Shown here: positions 47,180 to 56,995 of the stretch, piece by piece
Layout of the letters: every line of letters starts with the position of its first letter
How positions within the stretch are numbered: position 1 is the stretch's first letter
Notes under the pieces: model-generated
What the model saw: the letters and a program-made list of their open reading frames with translations, nothing else
Database searches by the model: none
What the model was told of the DNA's origin: nothing
Program-made: the position numbers and the translations under genes
Origin: Planoprotostelium fungivorum
Taxonomy: Eukaryota > Evosea > Variosea > Cavosteliida > Cavosteliaceae
Reading direction: 5' to 3'
NCBI GenBank assembly: GCA_003024175.1
Contig: MDYQ01000110.1
Span: 1-64,000, forward strand
DNA length: 64,000 bases

Positions 47180-48376
47180 TCAGAGCTTCACCTCCAGCAT
47201 GCCTCCTGTTACAAAGAACAGCACGATGACATCCTTGATCGGACCCCACAGCATGTTAGTCAGTATATCCCTCTCTTTTCGGTATATGGCCAGTTGATAA
47301 ACTGCAGACAGGATCTTGTCGATCATGGCGACGAAAACGATGACGGACAGCTGTATGGTCATCTGAAGTGATCGATTAGTGTCGGGAATGTGTGAGGATA
47401 TTACTTTTTTAGCCTGGTGAGATAGAGCTCCACTCATGAGGCGTGTCAGACGCTGACCGTAGACGAGAAAAGAGATGGAGAAACCCAGCCAGACGAGAGC
47501 GTAATACAGATATACGACCAAGACCATCGTGTCGTATAAAGCCCAATTTGTACCTTTCAATTCCACCACGATCTGATCGCGCGTCGATTAGACGATGAAT
47601 GACTGCGATGACATCTCACATTGAAGATGGTCAATGCCAATGAGATGCTTCCACAGATAACAAATGGAATTCGAAATTTGTTGAGGAACGAGACATTGGA
47701 GAGGAGTTCTTCTACGGTGAAGGTGGCAGGATAATTCGCATTGATCTTGCTGATCATCTCCTTGTTCTTGATGGACCGCATGGTGTAGCTATACATCTCT
47801 GCCCTGGCGGTTCGTTAGAAACAAAAGTGTTTGTGTCATTACCAGTGAAATAAGATGCTGGCAAATAGAGCCATTTCTAACCAACTCTGTAGTAATAACA
47901 GGGAAAAGAATGTCTGAGGATTCAATCTCCCTTCTGCTCCGGCAAAATCCACAGATAAAACGAATTGAACTGTATAAGCTCAGTACAGACGTCATCTCTT
48001 TCGACGTGCGACTCACCGACACATAATGCAGTGATGATGCTGAGACTGATCTTTGTAATGTTATGGATGGTGACGGCTCTGACCGTCGTCTTCTTATTCG
48101 CCCTCAAGAGTTCCAAGATCAATCTCCAGACGGACAGAATGAGAAAGATGCCAAATCCAATGCCGGATAAGCATTGAAAGAAGAGGTGAGCTGGATGAGC
48201 TCGCGTGTCGGTGTCGAGGTCTGTATGAAGAATGAGACTTCATGTTCAGATATGGTAGGATCACCTCCTTGACAATCCCAAGGACCACCATACGTTCCCA
48301 GAGGAACCCAGCTAGATGTCCTTCAGATCTCACGAACGTCTAAGAGCTCACCTGATGAAACATCGGCACTGTCCAT
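47180..48376 (-). CDS. Multipass membrane protein, about seven helices
   Basis: At least six hydrophobic segments are seen after splicing: IGFGIFLILSVWRLILELL; ITKISLSIITALCV; TFFSLLLLQSWLEMALFASI; FRIPFVICGSISLALTIF; YDTMVLVVYLYYALVWLGFS; and LQMTIQLSVIVFVAMIDKIL with MLWGPIKDVIVLFFVTGG. Loops are short and positively charged on one side. The layout resembles a GPCR-like or TOM1/THH1-type seven-helix protein, but no signature residues allow naming. The start is taken at 48376 (MDSADVSS), and the second exon junction is uncertain. It is divergent from the kinase-tail gene by 50 bp. Confidence 0.6.
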
Positions 48377-48426
48377 CGTTCATACACTGACCGAACCCAT
48401 CACTGACAAGTGTGAATTCTTCAGAT

Positions 48427-48828
48427 ATGGAAGCGTCTCACCAAGTGGGGTTGAATTCGAAGCAGGATCCAGTGGTGACCATAGTCAGTCGTGAGATATG
48501 TGAGCCAGGTGGATGATATCTCTTCTCGTGCATTTCAAAACAACATCATCATCACCTGAAAACTCATCTCTCCTCAGGATGTTGGCAGGATAACCCAAGA
48601 GACAGACCTTCCTTCAAAGACATCTGCCACTACCTCGGTGTGGGTTCGATCATGCCGCAGGGCAATTTGACTCCCCTCTCCACTCCCGAAAACTCTGCCG
48701 GTATGTCTTTCCACGACGTAACACCCAGTGCGAGTGGACTCTCCTTTGATCTAGATTCTTTGGGTGGCGACCAAGCCCGCAGATATGAATGGATACCTCC
48801 AGTTTCAAACTCGTTGGGGACTGGGTGA
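48427..48828 (+). pseudogene. Orphan C-terminal fragment of a tyrosine-kinase-like protein kinase
   Basis: A two-exon frame starts MEASHQVGLNSKQDPVV. Across an intron it reads into GCWQDNPRDRPSFKDICHYL, which is kinase subdomain XI of the TKL/TK type (CW....RPsF). A Ser/Thr-rich regulatory tail follows to TGA at 48826-48828. None of the preceding kinase subdomains (P-loop, VAIK, HRD, DFG, APE) is present upstream, where a divergent gene begins 50 bp away. It therefore looks like a duplicated or truncated gene end. It may still be expressed as a small protein. Confidence 0.65.
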
Positions 48829-48978
48829 GAAGAGAGAGAAAGAGAAGAGTGACGTGGAGCAGGGGACAAGTGAAGGATAGAGAAGAAGTCATTTTGACGG
48901 AAGAAGAGTTGACTCAATACTCGGCTGTCGAGATGAGAAATATGGAATAGAATAGAAGACACACTTTTGATGTTACAT

Positions 48979-49923
48979 TTATTTCGATACGGGAACCCTT
49001 CGAATGCTTCTGATCGTGTGTGCCTCGTGTTGTATGTTCGTCTGTTTCAGTGCCAGAAAGTCAACCATGTACTCCCACTGCCCCGACTTGACTGCCCTCA
49101 CGTCTGTCCCTCTTCTGTTCTGCAGGTAGTCCAGATAGATCTCTTCTACTGTGTCTGATGCCTTCACGTCGTAGTTCTTCCATCCGTTGTGCTCGTACTG
49201 CCACAGGTGATCGTATTTCAGACCGGCTGCGGCAGGTGCGACTGACTTCTCAAGAGTCCCCTCTCTCTCTGCTCTCTTTTGGTTCAAATCGATCTCCGGG
49301 AGGTCCAGTGTGGTTGTATCGTAGCTCTTCCAACCGCTGTGATCGTACAGCCACACGGTGACCCTCCTGACGGCAGGTGTCTTCTCTTCCTTCTTCTCTT
49401 CTGTGGACTGGTCGGGCTCGCTGCGGGAGATATCCTCTCTTCTGGCTCTCTTTCGCGGCACTTGTGCCTTCTCTACTGTCTCCTTCTTGGACACTCTGGC
49501 TCTTCTCACGGCGGGTGTCTTCTTCGTGGGCAGATCGTCGGCCTCGCTTTTGGAGGAGCTGTCGACCTCTCTCCTCGCTCTCTTTCGGGGGGCTTGTACC
49601 TTCTTCTCAACCTCCCTCTTGTTCGTTTTGGCCTTGGTCAAGATGAAAGATTGGCGAATCTGCTTGATTCTCTTCTGCTTCACGGCTTCTAGCACGGCCT
49701 TTCGGATGCATTGGGCGGCGCGACGTTGATCTTTGAGATCGTAGTTGAGTGACACCCACTTGACCAGAGCTGGAACGGAGGTAGGATGTGCTCTAGAGCT
49801 CTTCCTGTTCAGTTGATGAAGAGCGGGTAGGATGAGCTTCGAATAGGCGGGCTTCTTGGCTGGCTTGTTCTCTTTCTCGGTAACAATGTTTCCTGATGCT
49901 GTCCTTAACATGGCTGATGGCAT
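48979..49923 (-). CDS. Linker-histone-like protein fused to WWE domain
   Basis: A single intronless frame of about 314 residues. Residues ~25-95 resemble a linker-histone (H15) winged helix: AYSKLILPALHQLN, TSVPALVKWVSLNYDL, AAQCIRKAVLEAVKQKRIKQ, RQSFILT. A Lys/Arg-rich linker with two similar repeats (APRKRARRE, VPRKRARRE; TPAVRR three times) follows. A half-WWE copy comes next (VWLYDHSGWKSYD), then a full WWE domain (LWQYEHNGWKNYD, EEIYLDYLQN, WEYMVDFLALKQTNIQ, IRRV). WWE domains bind iso-ADP-ribose of poly(ADP-ribose) or mediate ubiquitin-ligase contacts. Linker histones bind nucleosomal DNA. The lack of introns fits histone genes and contrasts with the neighbours. The start is at 49923 (MPSAMLRTASG). 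Confidence 0.82.
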   Translation of the reverse strand: MPSAMLRTASGNIVTEKENKPAKKPAYSKLILPALHQLNRKSSRAHPTSVPALVKWVSLNYDLKDQRRAAQCIRKAVLEAVKQKRIKQIRQSFILTKAKTNKREVEKKVQAPRKRARREVDSSSKSEADDLPTKKTPAVRRARVSKKETVEKAQVPRKRARREDISRSEPDQSTEEKKEEKTPAVRRVTVWLYDHSGWKSYDTTTLDLPEIDLNQKRAEREGTLEKSVAPAAAGLKYDHLWQYEHNGWKNYDVKASDTVEEIYLDYLQNRRGTDVRAVKSGQWEYMVDFLALKQTNIQHEAHTIRSIRRVPVSK

Positions 49924-50236
49924 CTTGATTGTTGTTTGTGTTGTGTGAATGGATGTTTGGGTGAAAGTGAGTTTGTGTCTTTCCACATCGTGTGTTCCGA
50001 TCTTTTCTCCAAACTCTTTTCCGCGAACTCCATCTACAATGACATGTGTCGTGTACATCATGAAGAACATCAACGACCTCTAAGAGAGGCTTCCTTGTCG
50101 TCCATCTTCTAATAACATATCGTAATTTATTCTTTCAAGCCGCATGAACCTCTCTTCGATGAATTCCCAACCCCTCCAAATTGATGAACCTCCTCGAACA
50201 TTCTTCGCACATCGTGACGTCTCTCCTGCATCATCA

Positions 50237-51462
50237 TCAGCCCAGTCTCCATCTCTTCTCTTCCCACCCCGAGCTCTTCTCTCCAACCGACTTATCGGGC
50301 GAAGGCTGATGAGCTTGTCTAGATGGGGCCTCCACGTGTCCGGCGGCCTCTTTAAATCCTTCCATTGGCTTCGGCTTGCTGCTGTCTTTCAACTCCATGA
50401 CTCGATCTCCAAATTTAAACGTTGCGTCTCTGACTGCCTGTGCGAAGCTCTCCTCCGTCCTGCCCTCTTCAGACTTTCATCCATCTACAACCCGCCGCGC
50501 GCGAACCTGAAAAACGCGAACGCGTAAGAGGTAGATGCATCCCTGTTTCTCTTCTTCACGACCCTCTTGATGTCTGTATATTTTTGTCTCATGGCAGCTT
50601 CTAGTTCTTTTTCGGGAAGGTCTGCTGGAACATCACTGATCCACACTCGTCTCTGCATGGCCTTCAACTCCTTCTCTTCTGATCTTTCCTTCTCATTCTT
50701 CGTGGGGGCTACCATGCTGTGACCTTCTACGTTTCAGAACACGATGATGGATGTCTGAGATGGAAGATCGATGTTTCTGTACCTGGAAATTGGACGTCGG
50801 TGTGTGATGATCTCGCGATGTGAGAATAGAAGAGGACTTGATGAGCTAAAGTTTTGTCTTGTTCGTTATGAGAGAGACCGAGGATCTGTATGACGTGACG
50901 TTTGTATTTGGCTTCGTGGATGTAAGTGGAGAAGTCGTGATCTCCAGAGATGACGACGAGAGCAGGTGCTGAGCAATTGATGATACCGTTTGTGATGAGA
51001 TGATCGGCTGCATCTGATGGATTCTATGTCAATGACACAGTCGGATTTTGATTGTACAATGGAAAGATGATGGTTTCATGATTGGTGAGCTCACTCGGTT
51101 TTTTTGCCGCCACTTGGCTGATGTGAACTCCCTTTTGATGATTCAATAATTTGGGACAATAACACCCTCACCAGCGTATTCAGTTTCTTCTGCACGTGAA
51201 GAGGTAACTTGCCAATGTTGATGGGGACCGTCCAGCGAGAAGATGCGATCGGTGATTGAGGAAATCTCTCTTTGAGGCACCGTTCGATTTGATGTCTCAA
51301 TTCGTCATAAAGACGTTGAATAGCGTCCACATCTCTGGGAATGAGACAGTTTTCCGCATCCCACCATACTTCGTATGTGATGGGTTTCATCTGAGGATGG
51401 TGAGAAGAAATTGAAATAAGGGGACTCACATCGTCAAAGTTGTTTGAATATAGAGAAGTCAT
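50237..51462 (-). CDS. NYN-domain nuclease with C-terminal RRM (MARF1-like), probable single gene
   Basis: The N-terminal half has the NYN/PIN-like fold: ITYEVWWDAENCLIP (first catalytic Asp), AADHLITNGIINCSA, LVVISGDHDFSTYIHEAKYK, and GLSHNEQDKTLAHQVLFY. This frame stops at TAG 50727-50729. Only 11 nt further the RRM frame begins (MVAPTKNEKERSEEK; RRVWISDVPAD as RNP2; YAFAFFRTEESF as RNP1, after a 47-nt intron), ending TGA 50237-50239. A 26-nt GT-AG intron (gtgttctgaaacgtagaagg plus tcacag) would remove the stop and join the frames in phase. NYN followed by RRM is the order in MARF1, an endoribonuclease acting on mRNAs. No LOTUS domains are seen. If the intron is not used, these are two genes 11 nt apart. 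Confidence 0.65.
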
Positions 51463-51572
51463 GGAGTGGGTGTTGTCTGATGGGTCAAACTGACACCGAA
51501 AAGAAAACCGCACACTACAATGATTGCAGTCACGTGACCAATTTTTCTTCGCGACTGGATCGTCTCATCGTT

Positions 51573-53030
51573 ATGTCTTCTGCGTCCATCGTCAATGAAG
51601 TCCCTGAAATACCAGAGGACGTTCTATACATAGTATTCACTCATTGCTTTCGAACTTATAGACACCCTCTTCAACCAGCAAGACAATGGGCTCGTCTGCG
51701 CTCTGTCAATCACACGTGGAAAATTGCAGCAGATAGGTCAGTCTTTCGATGCCGTATCATCTCATTCGTCTCAGGGTCATCCACCTCTTTGAATTATGGA
51801 CGTGGTTGTTCTCCCATTGCGAAAAGGAATACATAGACACGACCAGGTGACAAAATCGACATAGCATTCACAATGCTCAACATCACAAGATTCCTGCTGC
51901 AACATCCCAGTGTGGAGCCAGGGTGTGATTATAACCTTGCTATTCGATCATGTGTCATTCGTGGCCTCGACAACACCCTCTCCATCCTCTTAGATGACAA
52001 ACGAGCCGATCCCACCAGCTGTGGATTAGAGATGGATGAGGCAGCTCGTCTCGGACATATACGCATCGTTCAGAGTCTATTGAAGGATAGAAGGTATCAC
52101 CCTCACATCTCTGTCCTCATGTGACCCTGATTGACAGATGCATCGGTCCTCAGTGCCTCGTGGCTGCCGCAGGAGCCGGTCATGCCAGCATTGTCTCCAT
52201 GCTCTTACGCGACAAACGTTTCAGCCAACACGATGAGGCCCTTCGAACTGCTTGCGAGTTGGGTGATCCTCGCATCGTCAACTTGATCCTGCAAGATGGT
52301 GTAGCTGATCCGGACTTCACTCATGCAAAAACATTCTCTCCCCGAAAAGTAATCTTCTTCTCCGTTCATGCGATCAATACCGTCATATCATCCCACGCTT
52401 GACATCATCATGAGAAAACATCAGATGTACGTATTATAGAAACATCACGTCGACTGCATCATCATCATCACAAACGTCTAAACAAACGAAAGGGAGAGAG
52501 ACCGAAAGGATACACTCCATTGATGTACGCAGTGACATCTGGCAGCACCGAAGTCATGAACATCTTGATGCGCGATCCCCGCGTTCATCTCTGTGAGACG
52601 ATTTCACATCGACTTGATGATCTCATCTTCTCAGCCGGTCACGAGCTTCTCCTCGCTTCCGAACTGGGGCACTGCAACGTCGCACGACTCTTGTTGAAAG
52701 ACACGAGAATCGATCCCACCTTCTTAAACAGTCTCGCTCTGGTCGTTGCGGCAAAGAAGAATCACGCGGGTGAAGAGATCACACGCAATGCGATGATGTG
52801 ACTCACTCGCATCCAGATGTCGTCAAGTTGTTGTTAGAAGATGGGAGGGCGGATCCATCGGCGAACGCTTCAGAGTGTGTCTCTGTTGCATCTGATTCGA
52901 ACGTGATGAGGTGATGCAGACCGAGTGAAACTCGTTGACTCTGTGAAGGTTGTTTGTAAAAGATGGACGGGTGCAGATGACATCATCTCACGTCAAGACG
53001 GTCTCCAGAAACATGAGGAGAAAGAAATGA
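51573..53030 (+). CDS. F-box protein with ankyrin-like repeats
   Basis: MSSASIVNEVPEIPEDVLYI starts an F-box-like segment (VPEIPEDVLYIVFTHC, ARQWARLRSVNHTWKIAADR). Ankyrin-style repeats of about 33 residues follow: ITRFLLQHPSVEPGCDYNLA, NTLSILLDDKRADPTSCG, AARLGHIRIVQSLLKDRRY, LVAAAGAGHASIVSMLLRD, CELGDPRIVNLILQDGVADP, PLMYAVTSGSTEVMNILMRD, and THPDVVKLLLEDGRADPSA. A last intron near 52911 leads to the C-terminus at 53030. This fits the amoeba-type F-box/ankyrin substrate receptors of SCF ubiquitin ligases. It is a likely paralogue in design of the gene at 10.4 kb. Confidence 0.75.
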
Positions 53031-53143
53031 ACGAGTGACGTCGATGATCGTTGTCTTTATCGGTTCTCATTACTTTGCGCGATGCATCGTCCACGCTTGC
53101 GCACGTGTCTTCTATACAGTACAAATGTCTGTGCATTCTGTCA

Positions 53144-53302
53144 TCATCCAGGGAACGCTCCAGCTGCCTTCGCTAAGAGGGCCGCCACGCATGCTATCAT
53201 GACGAAGGCTCCGACGTAATCGATGCCGGTCGACTGCATTCAATCAGTCTCTCGCCTCGTCCTCTCCCTTCTCACGTGCGATCTTGTCACTTCGTAATCC
53301 AT
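53144..53302 (-). CDS. 33-residue single-pass membrane microprotein
   Basis: Exon 1 (53291-53302) encodes MDYE. A 57-nt GT-AG intron (53234-53290) leads to exon 2 (53144-53233), STGIDYVGAFVMIACVAALL then AKAAGAFPG and stop. The result is a short lumenal or cytosolic head, one strong transmembrane helix and a Gly/Pro tail. No family is recognised; such sizes occur among small ER, mitochondrial and respiratory-chain subunits. The start codon is 52 bp from the divergent start of the next small gene, so they share a promoter region. Confidence 0.5.
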
Positions 53303-53354
53303 GTTGCGTCGCTGTTGTGTGTTCAATGATGTTTGTGATGATCATCCCGTCCTA

Positions 53355-53547
53355 ATGTCTTCGGGTCCCGAAGAAGGTCCGATTTCAATGCAAATCCGAG
53401 GCAACGGGGCCTTGAGAAGGGGTATTGCGGGTATGTATATTCAAGGATGTCGAAATAGGAGCGAAATCTCTGGTCCTCGGCGTCTCATCCAAACGTGTCT
53501 ATCTCTTCGGGCATGAAGCATCCGCCATCGATGTCAACATCAACTGA
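53355..53547 (+). CDS. Uncharacterised 54-residue protein
   Basis: Exon 1 reads MSSGPEEGPISMQIRGNGAL, then RRGIAG. A 28-nt intron (gtatgtatat...cgaaatag) joins it in phase to AKSLVLGVSSKRVYLFGHEA, ending SAIDVNIN with TGA at 53545-53547. The second exon is strongly protein-like (beta-rich, VxLGVSSKRVYLF). No family is recognised; it could be the start of a beta-sheet domain such as a PH/FERM-like lobe. Divergent from the microprotein gene 52 bp away. Confidence 0.45.
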
Positions 53548-53641
53548 AGCCAGTCATATAGAAGAGTGTCCGAGGGATGTTGTTTGGTGTCTGACGATGA
53601 TATGTAGAGAAGAGAAGAATACACAGATATTTACATTTCAG

Positions 53642-53944
53642 TCAGATGTGGCCTGGAATGCTGAGCGAGTGGTAAGCGTCCATCACTATCCTTAGGTGGT
53701 CTCGATCCACAGGCTTCGTCAGTATGTCGCTCATGCCTGTCCATCGAGTCATGCTCGTGTTCGGGTGGTGGTGAGGCCGATCGTTCACCTGCGTCCAAAC
53801 AATCTCTACGATTCCCTGATACTAATCTCATCTCTCCCATCGTCATCATCTTCACCTTCACTGGCATGTTACAAATTTCTGCGATACAATCTCTCCTCTC
53901 ACACATGAGAACGACATGATACTTTTTCACTGCAAGAACGGATC
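53642..53944 (-). pseudogene. Fragment of a response-regulator receiver domain
   Basis: The fragment starts KKYHVVLM, then after a short intron CNMPV-type text (the phosphorylation-site Asp context DCNMP). A second exon reads NTSMTRWTGMSDILTKPVDR, followed by DHLRIVMDAYHSLS and a stop at 53642-53644. This is the last half of a REC domain, including the conserved Thr and the TKP lysine. The DNA closely matches the end of the hybrid kinase gene at 63.85-64 kb (KYHLVLM, DCNMP and the shared attgtatcgcag and gatgatgacgatgggagaga stretches). Nothing upstream supplies the first half, so it is a partial duplicate, probably non-functional. Confidence 0.7.
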
Positions 53945-54077
53945 TCTCTTCTTAATTCGTCTCTTCTCACGCTATCATGATGTTGGCATGTCAGCATCAC
54001 CACTACGATGATCGATGATGATCCATCCGCGAGTGCAAAGACACATTGTAGAAAATTTATAAAGGTCAAAAATGGAT

Positions 54078-55020
54078 CTAGTTCTCCTTTTTGGTGGGTC
54101 TCTTAGAATAAGTCTTGACGAAGAAGTTGATGAAGAGGATGAGGAAAGACAACAGAACGGATTGTCCAAAGATCCAAGAGAAGGGGTGTCCTGATGATGT
54201 GTCATTCGAAATGTAAGACGATGATGATGTGATGGATGATCATACGAACGTGTCTCACCTGCACACTTTCTCCCATCGTGGAAGATGAACCAGAATCCGA
54301 TGAAGTTGGCGATGAGATCGCAGACGAACTGAATGATCTGGAATTGAGTGATGTATCTCTTCCACCAAGGAGAGTAACCGACGGAACTAAGAGCGTAATA
54401 GAAGTACATCGGCACGTGGACGGCGGCATTGGCAGAGATGGCCATCCATTGGACTCCAGTCTCGTGCTCCAGCATGACGAACGTTAAGACTGGTAGAGAT
54501 CAGATGATGACTATCTACGAGTGAACTCACTGAGCGTGATGCAGTGGTGGTAGACGTGAAGGAAGATGATGGGTCTCTTCTTCAAGACGATGATGACAGT
54601 GTCCAGGAGTTCGTATGACTTGGAGAGAAAGAAGATGTAGAACCACCAGACCTGCTTTCCTTTGGCCAATCTATGCTCGGGATCGCAGAAGTAGAGGAGT
54701 GTCTTATCTTGAGTCTCTGACAGATAGATTCGCACCAACTCGTAGATGATGCCAAGTAACATAGCCAGGGACCAGATGCATAAGATGCTATTGTGAAGCG
54801 GGACGACACCGCTGAGCTTGAAGGCCTCACGATTGGCCATAAACTTCTTCAGGGCAAAGATAATGACCAGGTAGGTTCCGACAGCGCTCAGACAGTAAGT
54901 CCAATTGGCCAGCGGCAGATCGCCTCTGTACTTGAAATCATCGCTGTATTCAGAAAAGATCCGGTTGATTGCCTGATTCACAGTGAGCTGAGGACTCTCC
55001 TCCCTCCTACACCATGACAT
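54078..55020 (-). CDS. ELO-family very-long-chain fatty acid elongase
   Basis: A multipass protein with ELO landmarks in order: PLHNSILCIWSLAMLLGIIY; KQVWWFYIFFLSKSYELLDT then VIIVLKKRPIIF; the catalytic box HVYHHCITL; NAAVHVPMYFYYALSSVGY; and WWKRYITQFQIIQFVCDLI. The last exon is SVLLSFLILFINFFVKTYSK with a Lys-rich end (KRPTKKEN), typical of ER retention. ELO enzymes condense malonyl-CoA with acyl-CoA in the ER. The start is taken at 55020 (MSWCRREESPQL); an upstream in-frame Met at 55131 would add a hydrophobic leader. The stop is at 54078-54080. Confidence 0.92.
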
Positions 55021-55326
55021 ACCTGCATCGTCCCCTGACCGTTTGTTTGTAAATAAATCAACGGCGGAAGAATTTCGGAAAAACAAAAGATCCACACGAA
55101 CAGAGAATAAAATCAGAACTCTCTTGTTCATGATCTCTCCTCTAAAGATATTCGTCCGCGTGGTCCCGCGGGTACTGGGTGGTGCGTGATTTTTTCGGCA
55201 GCGAAGAGGAGTGGTTCTGTGTGGAAATTCCCTAATTCATCAACGGATAAGTCTCCCGCCAAAAATTTGAATTCGTCGGATTCATTCTTTCTAAAACCAT
55301 ATCGGCACCAACATCATCTGAACAGC
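55021..55326. promoter_or_regulatory. Divergent intergenic region, elongase / UBE2C
   Basis: A spacer of about 300 bp lies between opposite start codons and should hold both promoters. No defined element was recognised. Confidence 0.35.
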
Positions 55327-55929
55327 ATGTCTACTTCCCGTGTGGCCTCTTCACCTTCTAAGACCAAAGCCGCCCCCGAGCCAAAGGCAGGAGGATCTGT
55401 CGCAAAGCGTCTGCAATCGGAGCTGATGTCTTTGATGGTGAGAATCCTGCAATCTTCATCCATCTCACCGGTAATGCAGATGTCTGCCGATGTTGGAATC
55501 TCTGCATTTCCTCAGGGAGATAATCTCTTCTTGTGGTCCGCCAACATTACCGGAGTTGAAGGCACCGTCTACGAGGGCCAGCAGTACTCTCTGTCCATCA
55601 AGTTCCCCTCCACTTATCCTTACACTGCCCCCACCGTCAAATTCGAGACTGCATGTTTCCATCCCAATGTGGATACTCACGGAAACATCTGTCTCGACAT
55701 TCTGAAGGACAAGTGGTCCGCCGTTTACAACGTCCGAACGATTCTGTTGTCCATCCAGAGTCTTCTGGGAGAGCCCAACAACGACTCTCCTCTCAACGGT
55801 TACGCGGCCTCGTTGTGGGAGTCACAAGCAGGTGAGAGACCTCTCCGGGGTTCATCATCTAATGGGACAATAGAGTACAGAGATGTCAACAACAAGAAGT
55901 ATCAGGAGGCCACCGCCACCAGAGCTTAA
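55327..55929 (+). CDS. UBE2C: Ubiquitin-conjugating enzyme E2 C (APC/C E2)
   Basis: [20 protein letters not shown] forms the Ser/Pro/Lys-rich extension typical of UbcH10. [14 protein letters not shown] then splices to [19 protein letters not shown]. The active site is [20 protein letters not shown], with the catalytic Cys, followed by [20 protein letters not shown] with the UBE2C insertion and [10 protein letters not shown]. The last intron joins [12 protein letters not shown]. It charges the anaphase-promoting complex to ubiquitinate cyclins and securin. Stop 55927-55929. Confidence 0.96.
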   Translation: MSTSRVASSPSKTKAAPEPKAGGSVAKRLQSELMSLMVRILQSSSISPVMQMSADVGISAFPQGDNLFLWSANITGVEGTVYEGQQYSLSIKFPSTYPYTAPTVKFETACFHPNVDTHGNICLDILKDKWSAVYNVRTILLSIQSLLGEPNNDSPLNGYAASLWESQAGERPLRGSSSNGTIEYRDVNNKKYQEATATRA

Positions 55930-56104
55930 ACACGAGACCATCACCTTGTCGGTGATTTCGAGTGGAATGTATAAAGATATCTCCATCATCGTCGTTCTTA
56001 CACTGGTGCCTGTTACAATTGACTTCTATTCGTAATCTCGAACGACAAACTGTGGAAATGACTTCATGATATCAACCACCCCTCATCGTCTCACCCTCCA
56101 TCTC

Positions 56105-56876
56105 TTAGGATGATTTTATTTCCTGCATCAGTCTCTCGAGGAGGATCTCGGGCATGCCTTTAATGGCTGATTCGTGACCGATTCTGTCGCCCAGATAAGG
56201 TTCCATGCGCTCGATGATAAAACCTCCCGCGCAGGACATCACGTCCCCGTGTGAGATGAGTTCTTCGATCAACTCTTCGGGGATCTGCATCTTGTCATTT
56301 CCATCTTTTAAAAAGATGCAGTGACTATTGTTCGTTGCACATTGCGAAGACGAGACAAGAGACCCACAGAAGATGATTCCTCGTAATGGAACCTGATGGT
56401 GAAGATTGATGATGTTAATGGATGATCACCTCTTTGAAATATTGTGTCGCCTTCTCTGTTCCTTCTACGAATTTACCAGTGCTTGTGTCTGTGACACGGA
56501 GAGAGGATACGCAGGTGGCAGGGTGAGTTCTGTACGATCTCAGAAAAGTTCGGCACTCTTCTGCATCTTCGGGCTTCTCCCTGATGACTCCCTCACAGGT
56601 GACTACTTGATCACCCGTGATGAGGAAACTTGGCTCTTTGATCTGTGAGTGACATCATCAACACTGCGACTTTGAATCATCGTCTCTCACCTTGGGAACA
56701 AGAGCGGCTGCTTTCGCTTCGGATATCATTCTAGTCAGGATCTCTGGATCGGGATGTCTGATTGCCTTCTCATCGATATCAGGCGACATATATTGGCACT
56801 TATATCCGAGCGATTCGACGACTTGTCTCCTCCATATAGAGGATGATCCTAATATGACCTGATGTGATGTCGTCAT
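56105..56876 (-). CDS. Maf/ASMTL-type nucleotide pyrophosphatase
   Basis: VILGSSSIWRRQVVESLGYK is the Maf N-terminal S-S-S-x-x-R-R motif. YMSPDIDEKAIRHPDP follows. After an intron, FLITGDQVVTCEGVIREKPE provides the catalytic Asp of TGDQVV and the R-x-K-P motif. The C-terminal exon has SCAGGFIIERM and IKGMPEILLERLM, equivalent to the GAFGIxG and GLP motifs. Maf proteins hydrolyse non-canonical NTPs (house-cleaning). Length about 200 residues is typical. Start 56876 (MTTSHQVILG), 119 bp from the divergent NMD3 start. Confidence 0.92.
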
Positions 56877-56995
56877 GCTGCCGCGATCTCATGTGTGAAA
56901 TAGGAAAGAAGCGTTGTAGATGAGGGGCATCGAAATGCAGAATTTCATCTCATAAATTTCCGGAAATCAACTGGAACAACACATCGGACAGCACG

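Noticed and set aside
49279-49692. Plus-strand open frames opposite the histone-WWE gene
   Set aside because: Shadow of a Lys/Arg-rich coding frame; no domain recognised.
50080-50530. Plus-strand ORF of 127 codons starting MNLSSMNSQPLQ
   Set aside because: It lies opposite the RRM exon, which has RNP1/RNP2 motifs and a good splice; no domain in the plus frame.
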